DNA of 64,000 nt from NCBI GenBank assembly GCA_000727475.1, contig KL647288.1:4989292-5053291 (forward strand). Direction: 5' to 3'. The number at the start of each line of letters is the position of its first letter. Positions within the stretch are counted from its first letter, which is position 1. The notes below the pieces were generated by a model. That model worked only from the letters and a program-made list of their open reading frames with translations. It was not told where the DNA came from and searched no databases. A program made the translations under genes and the position numbers. This document shows, in pieces, positions 1-10,661 of this stretch. This DNA comes from Sarcocystis neurona (taxonomy: Eukaryota > Apicomplexa > Conoidasida > Eucoccidiorida > Sarcocystidae).

Positions 1-829
1 GTGGGCGAGTCGGGAGTTCCGCAGGCAGGAAATGCAGTGTCGAGATATTTGCATATCCTTACACATAGTCCACGCTGTCGAGGATGTCCAACTATTCTCT
101 CTGAGCTTCTTCAGTAGCTACTGACGCGCAAGGCGCTGTACTGTTCCCTCTTCGTCACGACCGTCTTTTGCTCTGTTTTCCGAATAGAACAACTATTTAC
201 GCAGTGGGTGCAGGTTTCTCTCTCCACACGGCTGTGGACAAACATTTTTGTACCGCCTAATCGCCGGGCATGTTTTCCTGTCCTGGTCGGGTGCCACATT
301 GTCCCATGCTCACAGCTCTTGCGCACTTCCAGTAGAAGAGGCCGCAGCACTCGTTTTTCTGTCGATCTACCCACACACGTGTAAATATGTACACCTTTAT
401 GTACATCTACGGGTATGAGTGTATGAGTCCGTAAGTTTAGTCGAGGGGAGTACCCCTGCACTCACAAGAAGATGATACGGGAACCACACTGGGTTTGTGG
501 TGGCAGTGCCACACACTCGCTGCTAAACAATTTGTGCACTCTGCGCGCAAAGGCTGGCATTGCACCCCTTGCGGCCACAACTGTGTAGTCGTAAATTCAC
601 ATACACGTATACACACATACCAATGTATAGAACAATGTGTATATGTTCGGACATGTATATATATCTATATATACACATATATATGTTTGCATACGTAGGG
701 GAAGACGGGGTACCTTGTTGCACCTATTCTGTATAAAAGTGTTTCGGAGAAGATCTTGCGTGACACATCGACAGAAAGAAAAGAAGACGCGCCGGTTTGC
801 TGCTGCTGCTGCAGGAGGCTGTGCTGACG

Positions 830-3223
830 ATGAAGCACGGAGTAGACTACGACGTGCTGGACACGCGAAATCAGGACGGAACGGACTTCGAAATCGTTGT
901 GTCCATCAGAGGCGGTCTCGCCTGCAGAAAGGTTTGGCTCCGTACCGCCTGCAGATCTGTCTACTCACACCAGAGGGTTTACGCGCATAGACGCACATAC
1001 AAAGAGAAAAAACGCCGCACATGTCACACTTGTGAACGACTCTGATAACTGTGCAGCCACGTTTGCCATTGGGTTTCCTCTCTAGTTCTGCCTCTCCCCG
1101 CAGGCTATTCCTAAGGCAGGGCGTGCCCCCCCGTATATCCCAATGGAGTCTGTTATGCAGACGCGTACCCCTTAGGATACACGTAGATGTATGCAGAAAC
1201 GAACTCCAGTAGTTACACGTAGATGTATGCAGAAACGAACTCCAGTAGTTCTCGCGCTCTCTCTCTGGTCTACTCAGTGAGAACCTCTTTGTCGCTGGCT
1301 CGCTTGTGCGGTTCTCACTGTATCTACAAGCTCCGTGATAGTGGCGCGTTTGCTGCAGCAACGTGTTGCACCGACTTACAGCCTACGCAGCAACAGTGTT
1401 GCTGGACGCTACCGGAACGTCTCACTCTGTTCGCACGTAGTGTCCACTATCCTGTAATCATCGGTCATGCTGGCGGTCGCCAGGGTTCCGGAAACGTTTC
1501 TCGGCAGTACAGCGACTCATTGACCTCTTCGCTACGTACGGCGCCGTGTCTGCCAGCTAAGCGTACGGCACACGGGCGCCCCGCTTCTACAGTCAGCTGA
1601 AAAGCCTTTTTTGCGAGTTGCACCGTCGCGCGCGATTGTCCTCTGTTCCCCCTTTGTTTGACTAGAGTGTCGATGCAAAAGCCCGCGCTCACGAGGGCGT
1701 ATGTGCTGTCTGTACTATTGATTGTACATGCTTTGTGGAAACACGTCGCATCTGGTCTGCGCGGGTTTACAAGCGGATGTATGTATGGGCTAGGCGGATT
1801 CTGCCGTTATCTCCATACTGCGCCTCTGCCGTTCTTGACAGGCGTGCGTGCCTGTTGTGTCTTTAGGTCTCTTGAAGCTGCGTGCCGCTTGACTCTGCCT
1901 ATCAAGCGTTGTTTCCTCCTCCTCTGCAGGCGCATATTTTACGGACCATGTGTCCAATTATGAGCAGCGGTGAAGCACGCGGCCGGTCGAACACACGTCC
2001 TGCTGTTTTAATTTTTCCTGTTTTCCTGTGCATATTGTTCCACACGTCCACGTGTGAACAACAGGTGGCTCTCCAGTTATTGGCTTTTTTTTGTCATTGC
2101 AGCGGGAAGATTTTCAGGAAACGAAACGAAGTGAAACAGCTGCAGTCATTGCGGTGGACGGATTAGGGCGTATGACTACTCATGCCCATGTTCTTATAAA
2201 GAACGGCGTTCCGCAGGGAGAGATGCTTCGCAGCATGACCTTAACGGGAGAATACTCAGTTTCAGACCGTAGGCCCCTCGAGTAGTCGAGCTTATCAACT
2301 CTCGCCGCCCGCATGTGTGTACGCTCGGATATATCTGTGTGGGCGCAAGTATCCCTGTGCCCCTGTACATTTCTCCGCGCGCGCGCTTGTGTTTGTCTAG
2401 GGAGAGGTACTGGTGTGCTCTGTGATCGGTATATACGGTGAAATCATGCAACGGTGACGAAACACCGGTGGGACGGTGAGAGTGCACGGAAGTGAGCTAC
2501 TAACGGTTTTCTCCTCTGTGCAACCCGCTGCGCAAATACACAAAAACCGACCTGCGCACATATATACATATATATGTATGTATACGTTTACGTTCATGTG
2601 CGAATATATAAGCGTATCGTCGCAACGAATTGCCAGCGCAATCGTCCTTACCGTGCAGCGCACCACCGGCGCTCAAAGGAAACGCGACGGTTTATATCTG
2701 CCTGCGTGTCAGCGTACCCTGCAACAAACAGCACTGGCATACTGGTGGTGTACATCAGCGCTATTTTTAGAAAGTTTCACATGTGTTTGCCTTCGCCAGG
2801 GACCCTGCCGGCGTATTTGTGCGTGTAGAGGGAGAAAGAGGAAGTACGCAGGGACCAGGCTCCAGATTCGCGTGAGAAATCTATTGTCAGACAGTTGTGT
2901 CCGTATTACTACACAGAGGTACAGCACGTGTATGTAGATGTCACCAACCAATCTAGGAGTGTACGTAAATCTTCCTGAGCGTGAGTTTGTGCGAGTACGC
3001 ACGTGTGTAGGTCCGGGCTACCAGTTAACAGCGTGCCTCGAACACTTTGACCTGCAACTGTCTGAGGACATCACAGCTCATGATGAGCCGAAGTGCATGC
3101 TGTTGACTTGTTGCTGCAGGACAATACTACAAATTTGAACTGGGCACAAAGCTGTTCGAGTTTCACCGTTCCCTCTACATGCTCCGCTCCGCGCAGTCCA
3201 CCGGCGCCTGCAACATCATGTAG
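830..3223 (+). CDS. Six-exon gene for a small protein of unknown function
   Basis: Exon-like frames join with compatible phase: 830-931, 1104-1164, 1930-1949, 2103-2153, 2895-2958 and 3120-3223, giving about 133 residues. Acceptors at 1104, 1930, 2103 and 3120 follow pyrimidine-rich tracts ending in CAG. The translation begins MKHGVDYDVLDTRNQDGTDF, carries RAPPYIPMESVMQTR in the middle and ends in YKFELGTKLFEF, then HRSLYMLRSAQS, with TAG at 3221. An AATAAA-like signal follows near 3238. The 20-nt third exon and the donor chosen at 2154 are the weakest joints; the fourth exon stays open much longer (to 2285), so the middle could be larger. No signal peptide or membrane segment is seen. I do not recognise the family; coccidian inner-membrane-complex or PhIL1-like proteins of similar size would be the first comparison, as inference only. 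Confidence 0.55.
1178..1249. repeat. Perfect 36-bp tandem duplication
   Basis: Two identical 36-base units (1178-1213 and 1214-1249), each containing ACACGTAGATGTATGCAG. They lie in the second intron of the gene at 0.8-3.2 kb. Identity of the copies indicates a recent duplication or a contraction/expansion polymorphism. Confidence 0.95.
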
Positions 3224-4293
3224 TATGCAAAAGGACTAAATAAAAAGTGGCTTGCAAGCTCACTGTAATTACTTCTTTTGTGGTGACACAAAATATGACA
3301 TAACATAATTGTGCACAGGCGTGCAACTGTGTGTACGCACACACGTGCAGGCCTGTAGGTTGTAGCTCACCTACACGTACCATCTAACTGCGGACTCACT
3401 TGCCTCACTGACGCACCTACGCACTTGCTGCGCTATCGACAACTGCCCCTGATACAACGCGTGAACGCGATAGACACCCCCGTCGGAAGGTCGCGCCACG
3501 TATCTTGCCGTATACGCCAGCCGTTATCTTTGTACTCTGTTCCACGCCCATTTTCAGCCGCCTGTAGAGGTGGTCCTGTAGGTGTTCATGTTGATGACGT
3601 ACGCATATGCTTGACGTACGACACTATCACAGCACGCCTCCGGCTCCCCAAGACGTAAGCAGCCCCGTGCGAGGAGTGCACGGCTACAGGTTACTGTGTG
3701 CTTCTGAAGTGTTAACCCACGAAGAAACCTCTATATAATTCACGCATCTGTACACATTCCTGTACTACCAACACGGCATGGCGGGTGGAGGCTGCTCACT
3801 GTCTCGCTCACGGTTCTTGGCGCTTAAGCGCACGGGACAACTGCGCGACACTGCACGTGGCGCACTCTGCGTGCACACGCGTAGCCCGCTTCCAGTCTCC
3901 TTATACCAACTTCGTCTAGACGCGTGTCTAACAGAAGTACCCCGTGAGCGCAAGAACGCAGTCACGCTCACTGAGTGAAAACGGCATTTTGAAAGCTTCG
4001 TAGTGCTGGGTTGACCTCGTGCTCGCGCGGCCGCGCGCTGGCGCTGTTTCACGCTGGTGGCGACGCAGCCGCCGCTATTTACACGTACGTCAACCTGCAT
4101 ATGTTTACGGTATGTCAGAGAAGAGGGCTTTTTTACGCGGCCACCTACACGTACGTAGGGACGTCAGAGAGGAGGCCTTTTTTACGCTGGCATGTGTACC
4201 TACATGAGGACCCGTCCTTTCTCAAGGGGGGCGGCCATTCCGCCTATTCTTGTTCATTTGTGCAAGGCACGTAGGACTTTGTCGCTTTTCCAG
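3224..4293. other. Intergenic stretch, no supported gene
   Basis: Short open frames at 3425-3658 and 3778-3978 (+) have skewed, shadow-like composition and no convincing splice context. From about 4080 to 4190 there are two imperfect direct copies of a roughly 25-base motif (starting near 4114 and 4164; GTCAGAGA followed by a T-run and ACGC), with copies of ACACGTACGT around them. I see nothing else here. Confidence 0.5.
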
Positions 4294-4448
4294 GGGGACA
4301 GCGAATCTGCATGGTTCTGTTCACGTGTGCTACGCACACCTAATGATTGGTGCGGACAGTACAGTGATCAGGACCCTGGTGGATCCGGCTTTTGTGATGA
4401 GAAGGCAGCCGTGGTACAAGCACAAGCCTTTCTCTGGCCGATTGTATG
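4294..4448 (+). CDS. Isolated internal exon of an unknown gene
   Basis: A 155-nt segment bounded by a pyrimidine-rich acceptor (TTTTCCAG, exon from 4294) and a GT donor after 4448. It reads open with mixed composition, including TVIRTLVDPAFVMRRQPWYK and then HKPFSGRLYG. Phase is 2 in and 1 out. The opposite strand is also open over 4330-4929 (199 codons), but that frame lacks coding-like composition. Neighbouring exons could not be placed; weak candidates lie at 5621 and 5760. Function unknown. Confidence 0.35.
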
Positions 4449-6362
4449 GTAGCCGACTCGACTGCATGTACGGAATATGATCCAGCCAGCGCCTAGCTGT
4501 GAAAGGCGACACGTATGCATCGATTAGTCGACGCAGCGTCTGCGCCAAAGTCGGTGCCAGCCTGCTTCTACTTCCCGGAGTTTTGTCTTCGACGTCTGAT
4601 GCCGCCAACTGATCTTGGTGTGCGTTTTCAGATTTGCTTATGGTAAATATGATCCCACAGCGTTTGCGTCTTTTTGCACTTCTTATGGCTTCAGAAGGCC
4701 CTCCGTTCAACGCAGAGCTGGAAGGGACGCTTAGGACATGTATGAGTGTGCATCCACGCGTGATACTTTGAGGCTTATCCATACCCTTGCACAAGCGTAC
4801 ATACATACACGTAATACTGTGCGCAGTTGGGCTTTTTTCCGGTGACGTGGTCATGAGAATGTACAGGAAGAAGAGAATGAGAAGGCGTAGAGATATGCCG
4901 GCGTGAGAGCAGGGGACAGCGGACCACACGCTTCATGACGCGGTCGGAGTTCGATATTGTTGTGATAATGCGTTAGTGTCGCGACATGCTATTGACTGCG
5001 TTCGGTCGAAACCGCTTGTGTAGGGTCGTATTGGTCGCAGTTATCTCGTCTTTAGCAGCACGGATCGTGTCCATTCGACGATATCCCATTTCAAGTAGGA
5101 AAGCACCTGGGAATTTACGTGTGACTTCCGTATGTTAGCAACTGGTTTTACACAACCGGAGGTCACACCTTGTTCCGCACGAACGCTACGTCATCTGCGG
5201 ACGCATAATATGGCGTTGCAGCTGCGCTCTTGCGATGAGTGGAACACGGAAAAGCGCCCGGACTCCCTACGCCGACGCATCCTCACTACTTGTAGCCAAC
5301 GGATTACGGGTATCTGCATGTTTGGCGGTCCTCTTACGTTAATTACCAGTAGCAATACTCAATCACGAGGCACTCGTGGCAGACCACCACTATTTTTCTG
5401 TGCCAAGAAGCGCACGTCTATACTTGTGTTCATTAAGAGATCCTTTTTCCCTGTAGCTATCGGCTACTCCCCTAACAAATACATACGCGGATATACCCCT
5501 TTCTGGAGATGGCCCTCCGCATACAGATTTCGCCTAGGGGGGAAATTCACAAAGTTAACCTTCCTCCCAACCTAAACCCGTGTACAATTTTTGCATACGT
5601 ATCAGGTACAAGTATATACGCAGGTGAACGTTGTGTGCTACTTCGGGCATTCGATCCCTGTCTGGCTCCCCGGTTGCCTCAGGAAAGGGGGTGAATCAAG
5701 TCACTCTGTTTGTACGGGATCACGCGCAATGCTTGCCTCTTCGACTGACAAATCGCAGGCTTTGCAAATCAAATATGTCTGGGCGTGCGCACACTGGATG
5801 TCTGTATATGGAAAGGTCTACGCACTGCGCAGCAGCGGCCCAGTGAAGGCCCGCAATCAATACGTCTGTGATCTTATGTTCGTGTGCCCAGTCTTAGTCG
5901 GGGACCGTGACAAGTAAACCCGGTAGACGTCTGTACTCCAGTAAGACAGACTAATTTTCCAGTAGAAATCCCCTGAGCGTTTTGCTGTCTCGTGGCCAGC
6001 CAGAGCCCCCTTACCCTCTGTGCCTCAAACATGTCGGTCTGTCTGAGCCTTGACATAAAAGTGGAACAGCCGTAACGCCGATTAAAACACCGCATAAATC
6101 AAGTGTACGCCACACGCGTACAGAGAGGCACACGTGCCGCGAAGTGCCGCCTCAGTAAGACAGTGTCTTCCTCCTGCCGGAACAGATTCTCGACACAGGA
6201 AGCCGGGGAGAAGGCGTTGTTTGATTGAAGTTCTGCAGAAACAACTGAGTGCTCGCAGCGCCCTTGGCGACACGCGTATCATGTGCTCTAACAGCAGGCC
6301 AACAGTGCCAGCGCAGACGGTGACAAGAGGACAGGGCTCTTCCTAGAATATAAAGCGATACG
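4449..6362. other. No supported gene; long shadow frames only
   Basis: Open frames at 5132-5575 (+), 5591-5917 (+) and 6152-6712 (-) are present. The first two look like chance frames; short exon-like pieces after acceptors near 5621 and 5760 cannot be joined in phase to anything. I see no RNA gene or mobile element. Confidence 0.4.
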
Positions 6363-6716
6363 CAGCGGAAAGCGAGGACCCCCCCTACAAATGTAGAAGA
6401 AGGCGCCCTCCAAGACAGCAGAAATGGAGGAAAAAGAAACAAAGAATGGTAATGGAAGTGCAGAGGGAGATACTCCGGCAGTATGATGGAAGCGTGTTCG
6501 CGTGTTACGGCACGGGCAACACGACATCCTACAATAACAAGTGATCTGCAGCTGAAAGCGACGACCCCTACTACTGACGTAAAAGAAAGCGCCCTCCAAT
6601 ACAGCGAAAGTGAAGGAGAAAGAAACAATGAATGGCAGAGGAGGAGCAGAGGGTGATACGCTGGCAATATGACGGAAGCCAGTTCGGGTGCTACGTACGA
6701 CACGGGACGCACGACA
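6363..6716 (+). repeat. 186-bp tandem duplication of an exon-like unit
   Basis: Two diverged copies exactly 186 bases (62 codons) apart. Landmarks: AAAGCGAGGACC at 6369 against AAAGCGACGACC at 6555; GCGCCCTCC at 6403 and 6589; ATGATGGAAGC at 6483 against ATGACGGAAGC at 6669. In the plus frame on multiples of three both copies translate to a related peptide with the pattern KAxTPxTxVxExALQxSxxxxxRNxEW. Copy 1 ends in TGGTAATGG, a possible splice donor or a stop at 6450; copy 2 has TGGCAGAGG there and reads on to a TGA. Confidence 0.85.
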
Positions 6717-7638
6717 ACAACGGCGGCACCAACAACAGCGCCAGCAGCACCATCAGCAGCCGTACCACCAGCGGCAGGTTATCGAAGTAATGGCACCGGG
6801 AGCCGCACTGGGAGTACAGCTTAACAAGTAGGCAACAAGTAAGTTTTGCAAGTACTGCAGCGACTTGCTTTGTATCAGTGAATTGACCGTCTGTTGTAGG
6901 TCACTTTGCTCTAAATTCTACAGCCGTTGGCGTGCCTCTCAGTACACCTAATTATGGGTACCCTCTGGAGTCTGTCAAAAATTGGACCGTCACGCAAATC
7001 GTAGTAGTGCCAGTACATTACCTCGACAGGTAGAAACCTTTCTCCTGAAAATAATTTCCAAGCAGCCACATACGTATGCGTATACATGGGGAGATCGCCA
7101 GCCAGCAAGCCGCTAGATCACCTTCGACTGGGACATCCGTGTCCCTGTAGTAACACGAACCCCGACGAGCACCGACATATGTGTCCTGATGTAAATCTGC
7201 TGCCAGCGTCCACCTTTTCCATAGGAGGGTTCATAGACACACTTGCGGACGCCCAATACCAATGTCCGCGTACTGGAGGCCCTAGAAACGAACAACACCA
7301 CGCCGGGTTCATTGAACAGCATCTTCTGTAGTCGTCAGTAAAGTCTATACTGTATGCCTTCTTGTCTCAGCATCTTAGATGTTCGTCCGGCGATAAAGTG
7401 TCTCACGTGGCCTTTGTCCACGACATAGAAACACGCAGTCTTCACTGCTGTGTATTCAAGTAAAGAGGAAAGACGAATATCACGCGAGGAGCTACAGTCC
7501 TGGTTTTACGTAGGTATCCTCGCACAAACCTCCAGTGCTCTGGATAATGCTATTCTAGATGGACTAACAGATACTCTGCTAACATTATGCACACACGTCG
7601 CGCCCGCTTACGCCTGTTGTCGATATGTTCATCAGTAG
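6555..7638 (+). CDS. Exon-like segments of a Thr/Ala/Pro-rich glycoprotein-like gene
   Basis: Several coding-like plus-strand pieces lie close together. From 6669 a frame reads MTEASSGATYDTGR followed by a Thr/Ala/Pro-rich mucin-like stretch to 6820; a strong GTAAGT donor lies near 6840. The piece 6900-7029 (acceptor TTGTAG, donor CAG|GTAGAA) contains NST and NWT sequons and ends VVVPVHYLD. The piece from 7225 (acceptor after TTTTCCATAG) reads GGFIDTLADAQYQCPR to a TAG at 7331. Another open piece at 7450-7530 contains ISREELQSWFY before GTAGGT. Phases of successive pieces do not all match, so this may be one gene with an unseen exon or two genes. A surface or secreted role is inference from composition. 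Confidence 0.4.
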
Positions 7639-8530
7639 GTTTCCCCCACTCGGACGAAAGAAGCGGTGAGTAGCCGGTAGTCCTCCGCGTATGATGATGT
7701 GGACTGGAATTCTATTGCATGTTATAGCACACATCCCGTCAGTCTACGGATAAGGACAACGGGTCACCAGCAGAGCAGACGAGCTCGTTTAGCTCACAGG
7801 TGGCCCCAAATATTATTTATCCGGGTATGTAGATGTTTGCGTGCGTTCCGCTTGATAAAAGTAAAGTTGTACGTGTGGTGGACAGGCGCATATGCAAGGA
7901 CTGTCAGGATGCGATCCTCACCTGTTTACGTTCCGGTTCACCACCTCGTGCGCTTACATCCTCCTCTGTACTTTATCCTGCTACAACACATATAGAGAAG
8001 TGTTGCTGAAGCGAAAATACACACGAAAGTAATGAATGACCGTACGCAAACGTCTCTCTTGCTTGTGTATTTGTGCAGGCACCACATGGGCAGTTGCCTA
8101 TATGTCTGTCTACGCATCGCTACCAATGTCTGCGTACACATTCGTACATGCATACATCCCCCCGCGTTATTGTACTGTAACAGACTCGATATTGCACCTC
8201 CTATAGCACTTTTTCCTACTTGTACACTCTACAGCAACTCATGACTCCGAATAGTTGCACAAGGACGTGCGGTACGCGCGAGCTTCCTTCACCAGATAGC
8301 TAAAATCTCGGACGCGTATCAACAGAGCCAGTGCGTCGGTTGTGCAAGTGTTGCACCTGCTGCTGCCACGTTCTGCAGGCCTCAGCGACACGAGCAGCAG
8401 AGTCTAGAAACCGGCACGAAAGAGCAAAGTTACGACCAGCGGAAGCCGAACGCACTCTCCTCCAGCATCAACCCGCAAAAAGAGATGTCCCCGCGGAAAT
8501 CACAACGCCGAACAGTCGCGACTCTTCTAG

Positions 8531-10661
8531 ATGTCGATTTCCCAAAGCTTAAGCAGCAGCGTCTGTAGCGTGATACAACACCGCCGCATTGTCTTTGTTG
8601 GCGGAGCCTCACGGAAAAGACGTTATCGAGACAGTTCTCACCGTACCGATGCTGCGGGTTTCCTTTTTCAGTGCTGCGACCGAGTGAGTCCAGCAATTAC
8701 GCTCCTACCCGCACCCACTGTGTCCAGAAAGAATGCCTTTTCTGATACCCCCATGGATGCGCCTGTTGACGCTACCATCGGTAGAACGGGTGTCTCCTCA
8801 CATCCGCCACGGCATTTCTCTCCTGGGATCCGGCTGAAATCGGAAGACACTTTTGTTTGTGCCTGTCCAGGTGCAACCGGACGCGGCAAGACAACATGGC
8901 GTCCCTCTTTTTTGAGGGCTGCCGTGCTTGTGCTGGTGGCGCTCGAGCAGCAGGACGTGAGTCTTTTCCCGGTCGAGGGCATTGCCTCAAGGTACAGGAA
9001 CAGCAGGAGAACGGTGCAAGTCCACGACCCAGTTTTACTTATGGGAAGCACTCTCACTGGTATTCCGTCGACAACATACGCTGCACCTTCTTCTCTGGTG
9101 CAGCCAGTCCGTGCAACCACAGCTTTTCGCTGGTCTTCTCCAATTCCGGCTGTTTTTCTCGGTCGCAACGTGCTGTTCGAGCCTCACCGCAATACGACCC
9201 GCCTGCAGTCATCCACCACTGCTGCCACTGCGCCACCTCTGGTACAGCAGTCTACGGAAAACGTTGCACCGCTCCCTGACGATTCTTTCATGCAGCGTTC
9301 GCACATTGAGACGGCCGCTCCAGTTCCTTTCGAGCAGCCCGCAAGAGCGCTTCTAGACGTGACCACAAAGCAGCAGCCGCAGACGCTGCGGATGTTCCCG
9401 CCCCCGTATACAGGGCACGAGCTGGACAGCGCTGCAGCAGCGACACAAATAGCAAGCAGCACATTGATTCAGGCAAATATACCAGAGCCTGCTCAAGTGG
9501 TGAAGCCCGACCAGTCAGATCGTCACCGGCATTACCTGGAAATGGGTCTGCCGTCGGCCCAAGGAACTGCGGTCTCATTTGCGTCAGGCGTAACAACCAG
9601 AGTAGATGGGCCGGAGTTCGAGAAAGAACAAATGGCAGCCTTAGTTCCTTACGAGCAGGTAAACCTGCCAGTGTCTTACTCTTGCACTCAGGCTCAGACC
9701 ACTCTGAATGTGAGAAGGGCAGTAGGCAATCTGATATGAGTATATTTGTAACGGTAACTTGACTAAAACAGACATTCAGTACGGGGACGTTTTTCGCACT
9801 TGCGACGAGGTACACTGTCTGCATTCTTAATGCATTTTACAACTGTGGCGTGCTTTCCTCTTGGCGCAGCGAGTGTACAACGGCGAGTACGCGCCGAACT
9901 CGAAGGCGACACGCTTGCCTGCGTCGACTGCTTGGGAAGGCACGGAGGTAACGTTCACAGAGCAGAAGCAAAGGCGGCGTTCCCCAACTATGAACTGGCG
10001 AAACAACCCGCAGATGGTTGGTGTTGTGCATCTCGGGCCACAGGAAAGACTAACGCGTACCCGTGAACACGAGTCCATTGTAGACCCCTCAAATTGTGCG
10101 AGGGAAGCAGAAGAGACAGGAGACAAGGAGGAAATATGTGACCCTTCAGGAAATCCATCGCCGCTTCCGTATCCAGTAGGCGAAGACAGCGCGGCTAAAA
10201 TAGTGGGGACGCTGCTGCATTTTCCGCTGTCTGGCTGCCCTGAAGGTACAATGGCGTCTCAAGATCCAAAAAGAGAGCAAGGGGCATATTTTAGGGTGAC
10301 GCGGCGGCTGAGGCAGCAGCACCAGCGTCAGAAGCACCAGCTTGATTGGCAAGAGCAAGAATACCGGGCCCTCCCTGGGATTGAAATCGGTGCAAGCTCT
10401 TTCCTGGGAGGTACCACGAAAAATAACGACGAGGACGACGAAGACGAAGGTGAGGAGGAGGAGAAAAACAAAAGGAAGGGCGGCAGGGAGAAAGAGGAGG
10501 AGAAGAAGGCGACACCCACTTCCTCAGCGCCAGTGCAACCCCCGACAGTGGCGCCTCCAGCGCTGACTATCCCCCCACTACCTCTTCCCACTCCAGTTGG
10601 AATAGCTGCTGGTATTGTGGGCGGCGTTGCGAAAACGGCGTTTAAACTTTTTGGACTTTGA
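8531..10661 (+). CDS. Large low-complexity protein, two main exons
   Basis: An open frame 8531-9658 joins in phase 0 to 9870-10661 across a clean intron (donor CAG|GTAAAC at 9659, acceptor GCGCAG ending 9869). The junction reads ALVPYEQ then RVYNGEYAP. The 5' end is uncertain: a good acceptor sits at 8671 (TTTTTCAG), and a separate short frame from ATG 8485 (MSPRKSQRRTVATLLDVDF) could be the true first exon. The protein has a hydrophobic RAAVLVLVALE near residue 130 that could be a recessed signal anchor, a Gln/Ala/Thr/Pro-rich middle, an acidic-basic block of D/E then K/R around 10420-10510, a Pro-rich stretch and a short hydrophobic end GIAAGIVGGVAKTAFKLFGL. No catalytic domain is visible. 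A coccidian secretory-organelle or membrane protein is possible but unproven. Confidence 0.65.
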
